DNA from: Bdellovibrio sp.
GTDB lineage: Bacteria > Bdellovibrionota > Bdellovibrionia > Bdellovibrionales > Bdellovibrionaceae
Assembly (NCBI GenBank): GCA_019104905.1
Contig: JAHRXB010000066.1
Span: forward strand, 1-5,844
DNA length: 5,844 nucleotides
Direction: 5' to 3'
This document shows positions 1 to 5,279 of this stretch, in pieces. The position numbers and the translations under genes were made by a program. Under the pieces are notes generated by a model. It did not search any database and had not been told where the DNA came from. It was given only the letters and a program-made list of their open reading frames with translations. Numbering within the stretch: position 1 is the stretch's first letter; the number at the start of each line of letters is the position of its first letter.

Positions 1-510
1 CAACTTCTTCAATAAATCATCAATATCGCTCTGCTTGAGCTTCTGAGGCGCAGATCCCGTCCCAACACTGATGCTATAAGCTTCGCTGAACTGATGAGAA
101 ACCCAACGCAAGCGTTCAATAAACGCTTGAGGAATTGTCTCGCGAAGAACAGACCCCTCTTGGTCAATATTATCTAAAAGCGTATTGAGAGTCTCTGTCG
201 CATCTAACAAAAGCGCGACACACACATCATAAAACTGCTCGTTGTCAGTGATTTGTGAGGCTTTATATCCCACCGCCTTACAAAGAGCGGCATAGTCCGA
301 AATCATATGCAGCGCGTGATCTGGAGAGGACGCCATCAAGGCCAGATTCTTTGCGCCCCCCATAATTCGGTCTACGTTATTACCATAGTCCGCCAATTTC
401 TGAACCTGAGAAAAATCACCTTCAATACCTTCGAGAAGGTCTATTAATTCCCCAATCAAGGTCTTTGACTCGTTCACAAAATCTTCTACAATTTCTTTAT
501 CAATCGACAT
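1..510 (-). CDS. HPt-like helical protein with CheZ/FliM-like C-terminal tail (3' end cut by window edge)
   Basis: An open frame of 170 codons runs from ATG at 510-508 to the left edge with no stop. The product begins MSIDKEIVEDFVNES and is almost all predicted helix. Residues about 8-60 resemble a CheA P1/HPt domain: an acidic 'F-x-x-E-S-x-x-L' helix with heptad leucines, then VDRIMGGAKNLALM at 46-59, which aligns with the HPt motif H-x-L-K-G-x-A-x-x-x-G. The phospho-accepting His is Asp47 and the following Lys is Met50, so phosphotransfer by this site is not expected. Residues 157-170 (KLKQSDIDDLLKKL) resemble the CheY-binding C-terminus of CheZ and N-terminus of FliM (SQ-x-[EQ]-[IV]-D-[DA]-LL). 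In CheZ this peptide is the extreme C-terminus, so the missing part may be only a few codons. I infer a CheY-type receiver partner. I see no CheZ catalytic QDLTGQ-like segment. No Shine-Dalgarno precedes the ATG. The gene diverges from the HD-GYP-like gene. Confidence 0.72.
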   Translation of the reverse strand, partial: MSIDKEIVEDFVNESKTLIGELIDLLEGIEGDFSQVQKLADYGNNVDRIMGGAKNLALMASSPDHALHMISDYAALCKAVGYKASQITDNEQFYDVCVALLLDATETLNTLLDNIDQEGSVLRETIPQAFIERLRWVSHQFSEAYSISVGTGSAPQKLKQSDIDDLLKKL

Positions 511-516
511 GAATAA

Positions 517-545
517 ACGATAACAATCGAAGGACACTGAGGCAA
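517..545 (-). promoter_or_regulatory. Candidate promoter giving a leaderless or near-leaderless transcript
   Basis: Read on the minus strand, TTGCCT (545-540) and TATCGT (522-517) are separated by 17 nt and match the sigma-70 -35 and -10 boxes at about 3/6 and 4/6 positions. A start 6-7 nt downstream of the -10 would fall at or next to the ATG at 510. There is no Shine-Dalgarno in the 20 nt before that ATG, which fits leaderless initiation. The match is weak and could be chance in a 34-bp divergent spacer. Confidence 0.28.
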
Positions 546-1471
546 TGGATTATGTTTCTATTCGAGTAAGCACCCTCCGAGGCGATCAAAAAATCGACTT
601 TAACGCTTACATCAAGATCAATGAAAAGATGGTGCTATACCTTCGTCGCGGCGACAGTTTCGAAGGCGATCGCTTAAAACGCCTTAAAGAAAAGAAATTG
701 CGCAAAATGTTCATCCTGACCGATGAAGAAAACAGCTATCGCAGCTATTTGCAAAAAAATATCGAAACCGCGTACGACGACTCTTCGAACAAAGACATTC
801 AAACACGCGCCGAGATCATTCAAGGCTCTCAACAAAGCAACACGGAAGAAGTTTTCGAAAATCCTGAAAACGTCGAATCCTATAACTATGCCAAGGACGC
901 GGCGGGCAAGTACGTGAATTTTATCATGAGCAACGCCAACGCCCTTGGCTCAGTCATGAATATCGAAAATGCCGATAAGAACATCGCCCATCACGGTGTG
1001 ACTGTCGCGACCCTTTCTATTGCGCTGGCGCAAAAGTTAGGAATCAATGATCCTAAGAAAACCCAGCTTTTAACCCTCGGCGCACTCCTGCATGATTACG
1101 GACATCACAACACGACTTTGAATCTCAGCCAGCCTCTAGATGCCATGAGCCCTGAAGACAAAGCTCTGTGGATTAAACATCCCACAGAAGGGGCCGCTCG
1201 CGTTCAGGATAAAAAGCATTTTGATCAAACGGTCATTAATATCATCGCGCAACACGAAGAAACCATCAATGGAGCCGGCCCAAAGGGACTCCGAGAAAAA
1301 GATCAGGACCCTTTGGCTATTTTAGTTTCCTCGGCCAATGCCATGGATCGCTTGATTACATTTGAAGGCGTTCCCAAGGCCGAAGCCGCAAAAAAAATGA
1401 TGATCGATCATGTCGGCAAACACCCGCTGCAACACATTCAATTCTTAAACGAAATCCTTAAAGGTCTCTAA
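545..1471 (+). CDS. HD-GYP-like cyclic-di-GMP signalling protein with degenerate GYP motif
   Basis: This 308-aa cytoplasmic protein has no signal peptide or membrane segment. Residues about 1-75 form a small N-terminal domain (YIKINEKMVLYLRRGD, then a basic stretch and a predicted strand) of the kind often placed before HD domains. A charged linker (about 76-110) leads to the HD domain. Visible HD motifs are HH at 149-150, LLHDYGH at 181-187 with the His183-Asp184 pair, HP at 212-213, and QHE at 236-238. The family's HHE-x-x-D-G-x-G-Y-P-x-G-L appears here as QHEETINGAGPKGL (236-249), with AGP in place of GYP. The usual K of HDIGK is His187, and the 'A-D-x-F-D-A' aspartate is Asn265 (ANAMDRL). 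Family members hydrolyse c-di-GMP or act as sensors. Loss of two expected metal-ligand positions suggests altered or no phosphodiesterase activity. The start follows GAAGGA at 529-534, 10 nt upstream. Divergent from a chemotaxis-like gene; ends in a strong terminator. Confidence 0.85.
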   Translation: MDYVSIRVSTLRGDQKIDFNAYIKINEKMVLYLRRGDSFEGDRLKRLKEKKLRKMFILTDEENSYRSYLQKNIETAYDDSSNKDIQTRAEIIQGSQQSNTEEVFENPENVESYNYAKDAAGKYVNFIMSNANALGSVMNIENADKNIAHHGVTVATLSIALAQKLGINDPKKTQLLTLGALLHDYGHHNTTLNLSQPLDAMSPEDKALWIKHPTEGAARVQDKKHFDQTVINIIAQHEETINGAGPKGLREKDQDPLAILVSSANAMDRLITFEGVPKAEAAKKMMIDHVGKHPLQHIQFLNEILKGL

Positions 1472-1473
1472 AC

Positions 1474-1503
1474 AAAAAAGGACGCCGATCGGCGTCCTTT
1501 TTT
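1474..1503. terminator. Perfect palindromic bidirectional Rho-independent terminator
   Basis: A 30-nt perfect palindrome: six A, GGACGCCGA, TCGGCGTCC, six T. The folded form is a GC-rich stem of about 7 bp closed by a GATC loop and followed by a T tract on either strand. It starts 2 nt after the stop of the HD-GYP-like gene and lies 21 nt beyond the stop of the convergent barrel gene, so it should end both transcripts. Confidence 0.93.
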
Positions 1504-1524
1504 AAACTTCATTTTAAATATCAA

Positions 1525-2061
1525 CTAGAACACAAATCCCACAGTTAACATTGGGAAGAGTTCGTCTTGTTTGAGCTTAGTGAACGAAGGGTCCGCGTCG
1601 CTCTTTTTGTATTCAATCGTACGATACGTCAGTTCAACGCCAACGATAAAGGCTCCCGTCACGTTTGTGAGATACCCGAAGTCACCTTGAAAGCCAGTGC
1701 CTTCCTTGTAAATATCATTTTCAGCCGTCAATATGTAGTGCCCTTTCAAAAAGAACCCGCTAGACCCCACATATCCTAAAGAAGCCCCGGTCGCCTTTCC
1801 ATCGCTTGAGGAAGCACCACTCTGATTGCGAATACTGTAGATACCACCCAGGTATAAACCACTCCCCATCAGATATCCCAACTTCACATCGTAAATGCTC
1901 GATTTTGAGTCTGCCTTTCCAGAGGCCGTTTCGATCGTGGTGTTGTACATAAAAGCATTCGCCGTCAACATCACACCGCTCGCGCTGCCACGGGCTTGGG
2001 CAAAAGACGCCATCGCACTTGTCATAAGAAGAGCCGCTAGGGCCAGGATCTTTTTCTTCAT
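1525..2061 (-). CDS. Small outer-membrane beta-barrel protein, function unknown
   Basis: The 178-aa product starts with a clear Sec signal peptide: MKKK, a hydrophobic run LALAALLMTSAMASF, and a likely signal peptidase I site after AQA (residue 23). The mature part has alternating polar/hydrophobic stretches that can be drawn as about eight strands (roughly 27-40, 54-65, 68-78, 89-98, 101-112, 121-130, 136-150, 165-178), joined by short Gly/Ser turns and a few longer loops. It ends in MLTVGFVF, a C-terminal aromatic strand typical of BAM-recognised proteins. Size and pattern fit an eight-stranded OmpA/OmpW-like barrel, but I cannot name a family. The ATG at 2061-2059 is chosen over a GTG two codons upstream because AAGGAG at 2074-2069 is 7 nt from the ATG and only 1 nt from the GTG. 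It lies 25 nt downstream of the HvfC-like gene and has its own candidate promoter. Confidence 0.85.
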   Translation of the reverse strand: MKKKILALAALLMTSAMASFAQARGSASGVMLTANAFMYNTTIETASGKADSKSSIYDVKLGYLMGSGLYLGGIYSIRNQSGASSSDGKATGASLGYVGSSGFFLKGHYILTAENDIYKEGTGFQGDFGYLTNVTGAFIVGVELTYRTIEYKKSDADPSFTKLKQDELFPMLTVGFVF

Positions 2062-2068
2062 ACTCACA

Positions 2069-2074
2069 CTCCTT
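2069..2074 (-). promoter_or_regulatory. Ribosome binding site fixing the barrel-gene start
   Basis: AAGGAG on the minus strand, followed by a 7-nt spacer to ATG at 2061-2059. The in-frame GTG at 2067-2065 is only 1 nt away and so is not a workable start from this site. Confidence 0.85.
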
Positions 2075-2086
2075 GTTCGTTCGAAA

Positions 2087-2929
2087 TCACATAGAAAAGA
2101 TTATAGCGTCCTGGCGGAGTGATAAGAACTTTTTTTCCCACTCTACGGATGATAGTTGAGGTGTTATTTCGTCACAGAGAAGTGCCATCTCCACCAACTG
2201 AGACGGTGTGTACTTTCTATCCTCTTGTAATAAGTCGATGATTTGCGCCTCATAAATATCAAGTTGCCTTTCCACCACAGTGGATTTCTCGGCACTATAG
2301 ACAAAAGCGTACAAACCTTTGTCTCGCTTTAACACAGGGTTATCCATTGAAAGAGACACCACTTGCAGACTAGGATTCAAAGTCACGAGGCCGGGCTCGG
2401 GTTTTATCATCTCAAAAGGTTGAACCTCAATCCACGCTTGAGTCCACTCCCAATGAGCTAATTCAAGCAGGGCTCGATTCTCTGGAAATTTCTGACGAAG
2501 ATAGCCCACAAAATAACGCCAATGATCCTGCAAAAGCCAACTGCTCCACTCCATATCCTGAAGATATTCATCACGGACCTTTGCTGCGAACGATCCCAAG
2601 GACTTTTCCGTTTCGGGAAAAATTCGACTGAAGAGTGCTTTTTTTTCTTCGGCAAGATTCAAAGTCGGCCCACGCTCCGCCTTCACAGGACGCAACCACT
2701 GCAAGGTGCGAAGAATCTCAGCCTGATAGATCGCAAAAACTGAAGACGGAATCTTGTCCTCGTAAGTGTGCAAGATAAGGTTCTTTGTTTTTTGCAACTC
2801 TTCTAACTGATGGCGCCGCAATGAACCCGCGCCCACAATATCAATATCGCGCACAATAAGTGTCTCGGCGGAAGGAATCTCTCCGCGCAGGGGAAAAGAA
2901 AGCTGACAAGTTCCGTTATCGATAGACAT
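2087..2929 (-). CDS. HvfC/BufC-like (DUF2063-type) protein, orphan of its HvfB partner
   Basis: A 280-aa cytoplasmic protein with no signal peptide or membrane helix. The layout resembles the HvfC/BufC family: a helical segment with an IYQAEILRTL-type helix (67-76), a 'FPE...LG' segment (104-112), DEYLQ (120-124), the diagnostic-looking LLELAHWEWTQAW (154-166), then a strand-rich tail with LNPSLQVVSL (184-193), a YAFVYSAEKSTVVERQLD hairpin (207-224) and a closing helical region with EAQIIDLLQ (227-235). In characterised systems HvfC/BufC works with the DUF692 enzyme HvfB/BufB, which modifies cysteines in a small peptide. No DUF692 gene or Cys-rich peptide gene is visible here. The family call rests on remembered motif pattern only. 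No Shine-Dalgarno precedes ATG 2929-2927 and no other Met lies nearby, so a leaderless start is possible. The 3' end carries the promoter of the next gene. Confidence 0.6.
   Translation of the reverse strand: MSIDNGTCQLSFPLRGEIPSAETLIVRDIDIVGAGSLRRHQLEELQKTKNLILHTYEDKIPSSVFAIYQAEILRTLQWLRPVKAERGPTLNLAEEKKALFSRIFPETEKSLGSFAAKVRDEYLQDMEWSSWLLQDHWRYFVGYLRQKFPENRALLELAHWEWTQAWIEVQPFEMIKPEPGLVTLNPSLQVVSLSMDNPVLKRDKGLYAFVYSAEKSTVVERQLDIYEAQIIDLLQEDRKYTPSQLVEMALLCDEITPQLSSVEWEKKFLSLRQDAIIFSM
2100..2128 (-). promoter_or_regulatory. Candidate sigma-70 promoter for the barrel gene
   Basis: On the minus strand a perfect TATAAT lies at 2105-2100, with a weak -35 (TTCTTA, 2128-2123) 17 nt upstream. It sits inside the last codons of the HvfC-like gene. 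The transcript would start near 2093, leaving a leader of about 30 nt that contains the AAGGAG site. This would let the barrel gene be expressed independently of its upstream neighbour. Confidence 0.6.
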
Positions 2930-2940
2930 TTAAGTCTATC
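2921..2940. repeat. 7-bp inverted repeat over the HvfC-like start codon
   Basis: GATAGAC (2921-2927) and GTCTATC (2934-2940) form perfect arms around a 6-nt AT-only centre. The repeat covers the start codon of the minus-strand gene and lies 31 nt before the creatininase-family start on the other strand. It could be an operator for a dimeric regulator controlling the divergent pair, or chance. If the minus transcript starts within it, an RNA hairpin would not form, so a DNA role is more likely. Confidence 0.4.
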
Positions 2941-2967
2941 TTATGTGTGCTAAGGGGACTGGAGCAA
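2938..2967 (-). promoter_or_regulatory. Candidate promoter for the HvfC-like gene
   Basis: On the minus strand, TTGCTC (2967-2962) and TAAGAT (2943-2938) are 18 nt apart, matching consensus boxes at about 3/6 and 4/6. The predicted start falls about 1-2 nt before the ATG at 2929, which agrees with the absence of a Shine-Dalgarno. The -10 overlaps the right arm of the inverted repeat. The match is weak. Confidence 0.25.
2961..2964 (+). promoter_or_regulatory. Ribosome binding site fixing the creatininase-family start
   Basis: GGAG followed by a 6-nt spacer to ATG at 2971. It lies inside the extended open frame that could begin at GTG 2947, and so favours the downstream ATG. Confidence 0.75.
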
Positions 2968-2970
2968 GAA

Positions 2971-3690
2971 ATGTCGATGAATCTTCAAGAAAAAACCTGG
3001 CCACAAATCGAAGACTATCTAAAAACGAAAAAACACATCCTTATCCCCGTGGGGTCCACGGAACAACATGGCCCCACCGGGTTAATTGGGATTGATTATC
3101 TGTCGGCGTGGGAAATCGCTAAAGCCGTTGGTGAGAAAACAAAGACCCTCGTCGCGCCTCCGCTTTGTTTCGGAATGGCCGTTCATCATATGGCTTTCCC
3201 GGGAACAATCACTTTTTCACCTTTGACCTACATTCAGGTCATTACCGAAATCATTCAAAGCCTGGGGCGCCATGGTTTTAACAAGTTCACCTTTATTAAC
3301 GGTCACGGCGGAAACATTGCTCCTTTGACCACGGCCTTTTGCCAAGCCAAACAACACAACGAAACTTACGACATTAAGTTGTTCAACTGGTGGCATCTTC
3401 CCGAAGTGACGGCTTATGAAAATGAACACTTTGGAAAAGAAAATGGCTTTCACGCCACTTGCGGGGAAATCTCGGTCACCATGTTCACCCATCCTGAGGC
3501 CTACAAAGACATCCCGGCGATGGATTTTAAACCCACCCAAGAGCGTCCTCATTGGCCCATGTCCCCTCAAGAGTTCCGTGAGGTTTTTCCGGACGGGAGA
3601 ATGGGTTCAAACCCCCGCCTCAGCTCCCCTAAGCATGGAGAAATGCTATTTAATTTAGCAGTTGACTCAATCTGTCACAAAATGGAGTAG
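2971..3690 (+). CDS. Creatininase-family metal-dependent amidohydrolase
   Basis: A 239-aa soluble protein matching the creatininase/FAPy-deformylase/MftE fold family in length and motifs. The N-terminal ligand motif is PVGSTEQHGP (26-35), giving Glu31 and His33, with Asp42 in IGID. NGHGGN is at 110-115 (His112), and HATCGEIS at 161-168 supplies the C-terminal Glu166. DGRMGSNP (208-215) and KHGE (221-224) are further family-type segments. The second metal-site loop reads GPTGLIGID instead of the GPHLP-x-x-x-D seen in creatininase itself. All expected metal ligands remain, so an active two-metal hydrolase is likely. Family members hydrolyse creatinine, N-formyl pyrimidine intermediates or peptide bonds; the substrate here is not identifiable. 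It is the first gene of a plus-strand run, 44 nt before the exported-protein gene, and diverges from the HvfC-like gene. No convincing plus-strand promoter was found. Confidence 0.88.
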   Translation: MSMNLQEKTWPQIEDYLKTKKHILIPVGSTEQHGPTGLIGIDYLSAWEIAKAVGEKTKTLVAPPLCFGMAVHHMAFPGTITFSPLTYIQVITEIIQSLGRHGFNKFTFINGHGGNIAPLTTAFCQAKQHNETYDIKLFNWWHLPEVTAYENEHFGKENGFHATCGEISVTMFTHPEAYKDIPAMDFKPTQERPHWPMSPQEFREVFPDGRMGSNPRLSSPKHGEMLFNLAVDSICHKME

Positions 3691-3723
3691 AAATACTATT
3701 GACCGGATTTCGGAGCCATGGAA

Positions 3724-3728
3724 GAAGG
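3724..3728 (+). promoter_or_regulatory. Ribosome binding site fixing the exported-protein start
   Basis: GAAGG with a 6-nt spacer to ATG 3735. The open frame extends upstream to a TTG at 3699, but that start would bury the signal peptide behind a 12-residue polar, basic extension. Confidence 0.8.
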
Positions 3729-3734
3729 TGGGGC

Positions 3735-4319
3735 ATGAGATTATTGCTTTTCGTCCTCAGTTTGACCGCATCTTCTGTGGCTTTTTCTGCTCTGCCTTTG
3801 ATGGGAACAGTGGAAAAGGACTCTACTGGTACTTACTTGATCACTGGTCAAGCATGCAAAAGATACGTCGTCGATACCAAGTCTGAAGACTCTTTTAAAA
3901 GCGTTCGCAAACTCTCTACAGGGGATTCTGTTACAGCCTCTGGAGCTTTAGATCACGACACCTGCACCGCTGTTATTGAAAGCGTGGACTATGTCGGCCT
4001 TCGAAAAATGTTGGGTCACTGGTACAGCGCTGAGGGCATCATGTCTGTTCGTGACTTTAACTCTTTAAGCTTCTATCCGATCTCTCTGAAAGACTTCCAA
4101 AATGGGTCTGGATACCGCACTGTTGATCCTATCAACTATCGTTACAGCGTAACACCCACCGAAGGCAAAGAGTGGGTTCTTTTCTTGTCAGACTCTAAAA
4201 GCACAACCTTTGCGACTATTCAGTTCAACAAAGGGGCCGCCACGATGAAAATCTATGATTCTGAGACCGGGCGCCTCACGAAAGTTCTTCACCTGTCTAA
4301 GTGGAGCAACCTTCGCTAA
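3735..4319 (+). CDS. Exported protein of unknown function, two-domain beta-rich
   Basis: I do not recognise a family. The 194-aa product starts with a Sec signal peptide (MRLLLFVLSLTASSVAFSA, probable cleavage after residue 19). No Cys follows the cleavage site, so it is not a typical lipoprotein and is probably periplasmic or secreted. Residues about 22-92 look like a small beta-barrel of OB-fold type: GTVEKDSTGTYLITG, then LSTGDSVTASGALD (60-73), and a closing strand ending in DYVGL (85-89). Two cysteines, Cys41 and Cys77, could form a disulfide. The second half begins LGHWYSAEG (93-101), a lipocalin-like 'LG-x-W' opening, and continues as beta strands to a basic C-terminus. Its stop overlaps the next start as TAATG, so it is translationally coupled to a cytoplasmic enzyme, which is unusual for an exported protein. 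It may be a housekeeping passenger or may bind a substrate of the pathway; the sequence does not decide. Confidence 0.8.
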   Translation: MRLLLFVLSLTASSVAFSALPLMGTVEKDSTGTYLITGQACKRYVVDTKSEDSFKSVRKLSTGDSVTASGALDHDTCTAVIESVDYVGLRKMLGHWYSAEGIMSVRDFNSLSFYPISLKDFQNGSGYRTVDPINYRYSVTPTEGKEWVLFLSDSKSTTFATIQFNKGAATMKIYDSETGRLTKVLHLSKWSNLR

Positions 4320-5278
4320 TGAGCTGGCTTCACCCCGTCGACAAACATCTTCTTTTCACAAAAAATGATAAAGAGGATCCTCGCCTCGGTGAATGCGTCC
4401 AGATTCTTCCCAAAGGGGATTTCCACATTCTTTCTGCTTACTCTTTTGATTTCGCTCTTCTGGGGTTTCCCGATGATGAAGGAATCAATCTGAATGGTGG
4501 ACGACCTGGAGCCCAAGCCGCTCCCCGCGAAATCCGTACTTATCTTTATAAAATGACACCCCACCTGACCAGCACTCGTCTGCCGCAAATTCTTGATTTG
4601 GGGGACATGGTTGATAAAGAAAAACCATTGGAGGCTCGTCACGAAAAAGCGCGAGAAATCACGCGAACACTGGCCCAAGCTGGAAAACGCTGGATCTCCT
4701 TGGGTGGTGGTCACGATTATGGTTACTGTGATGGTGCGGGCTTCCTCGATGCTTTCAAAGACCAGGCGGTTCTGATTAACTTCGACGCTCACATGGATGT
4801 CCGTCCCACTGACAAAGGATTCAATTCAGGAACGCCTTTTCATCGTATTCTCAGTGAGTTTTCGGGCCATGTGGACTTTGTCGAAGTGGGCATTCAAAAC
4901 CAATGCAACAGTCAGGCTCATATCGCTTGGGCAAAAAAACAAGGCGCGACGGTCTTCACCTTAGATCAAGTGAACCAAGAGGGTCTTGGGATCCTTTTAA
5001 AAAACTTTATGCAGGGAAAAGAAAAAAAGAAGATCTTCTTAAGCATCGATATAGATGCCTTTTCTTCCAGCGAAGCGCCAGGCTGCAGTCAGTCTTGGAC
5101 TACGGGCCTTTTCACAAAAGAGTTTTTGCAGACCTTCCATTGGATGATCCAGAACTTTGATGTTCGAGGTATCGGTCTTTATGAAGTTTCTCCACCACTC
5201 GATCAGGACAACCGCACCAGCAAGCTTGCGGCCTTGATCGCGCACAACTTTATCTTTTCGACCTTAAACAAGGCCTGA
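4319..5278 (+). CDS. Arginase-superfamily hydrolase, formimidoylglutamase (HutG)-like
   Basis: A 319-aa cytoplasmic enzyme of the ureohydrolase (arginase/agmatinase/formimidoylglutamase) superfamily. Its two-Mn ligand set is complete: LGGGHDYGY (128-136) with His132, FDAHMD (155-160) with Asp156, His158 and Asp160, and SIDIDAF (242-248) with Asp244 and Asp246. GRPGAQAAPREIR (61-73) is the conserved N-terminal 'G-x-xxG-P-x-x-IR' element, and YEVSPPLD (288-295) carries the C-terminal Glu289. After DIDAF the usual 'DP-x-x-APG-T-G-T-PEPGG' reads SSSEAPGCSQSWTTGL, so the third Asp and the PEPGG Glu of guanidine-cleaving members are absent. This favours a formimino substrate (N-formimino-L-glutamate to glutamate plus formamide) over arginine or agmatine, but no hutH, hutU or hutI is in the window. 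ATG 4319 overlaps the previous stop; GGAG at 4303-4306 is 12 nt upstream, so initiation probably relies on coupling. An upstream in-frame GTG at 4301 lacks a binding site. Confidence 0.85.
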   Translation: MSWLHPVDKHLLFTKNDKEDPRLGECVQILPKGDFHILSAYSFDFALLGFPDDEGINLNGGRPGAQAAPREIRTYLYKMTPHLTSTRLPQILDLGDMVDKEKPLEARHEKAREITRTLAQAGKRWISLGGGHDYGYCDGAGFLDAFKDQAVLINFDAHMDVRPTDKGFNSGTPFHRILSEFSGHVDFVEVGIQNQCNSQAHIAWAKKQGATVFTLDQVNQEGLGILLKNFMQGKEKKKIFLSIDIDAFSSSEAPGCSQSWTTGLFTKEFLQTFHWMIQNFDVRGIGLYEVSPPLDQDNRTSKLAALIAHNFIFSTLNKA

Positions 5279-5279
5279 C

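Noticed and set aside
184..195. E-T-L-N (residues 106-109 of the left-edge protein) as a CheX/CheC-type ExxN phosphatase motif
   Set aside because: A four-residue match in a helical protein is easily chance, and the rest of the CheC/CheX/FliY fold pattern is absent.
723..917. Alternative open frame inside the HD-GYP-like gene (and similar overlapping frames at 1567-1779, 1895-2122, 2458-2655, 2522-2743, 3416-3658, 3662-3886, 4593-4775, 4903-5160)
   Set aside because: They overlap well-supported genes in other frames, have low-complexity or basic composition, and show no domain motif or ribosome binding site of note.
1390..1397. A8 run in the HD-GYP-like gene as a programmed frameshift site
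   Set aside because: The zero frame continues to a natural stop beside the terminator, and no stimulatory structure or alternative product is evident.
2947..2970. Upstream GTG start for the creatininase-family gene
   Set aside because: It adds eight residues with no family similarity and would place the GGAG binding site inside the gene; ATG 2971 has the correct spacing.
3217..3570. 117-codon minus-strand frame opposite the creatininase-family gene
   Set aside because: The plus-strand frame carries the full metal-site motifs; this antisense frame has no recognisable features.
3699..3734. TTG start for the exported protein, and the TTGACC there as a -35 box
   Set aside because: The TTG start puts a polar, basic extension before the signal peptide. 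The TTGACC has no -10-like hexamer 16-18 nt downstream.
4301..4318. GTG start for the formimidoylglutamase-like gene
   Set aside because: No ribosome binding site precedes it, while ATG 4319 forms the TAATG overlap common in coupled genes.
4316..4792. 158-codon minus-strand frame opposite the formimidoylglutamase-like gene
   Set aside because: It lies opposite conserved GGGHD and N-terminal motifs of the real gene. The same reasoning removes the minus-strand frames at 5039-5245 and 5481-5699.
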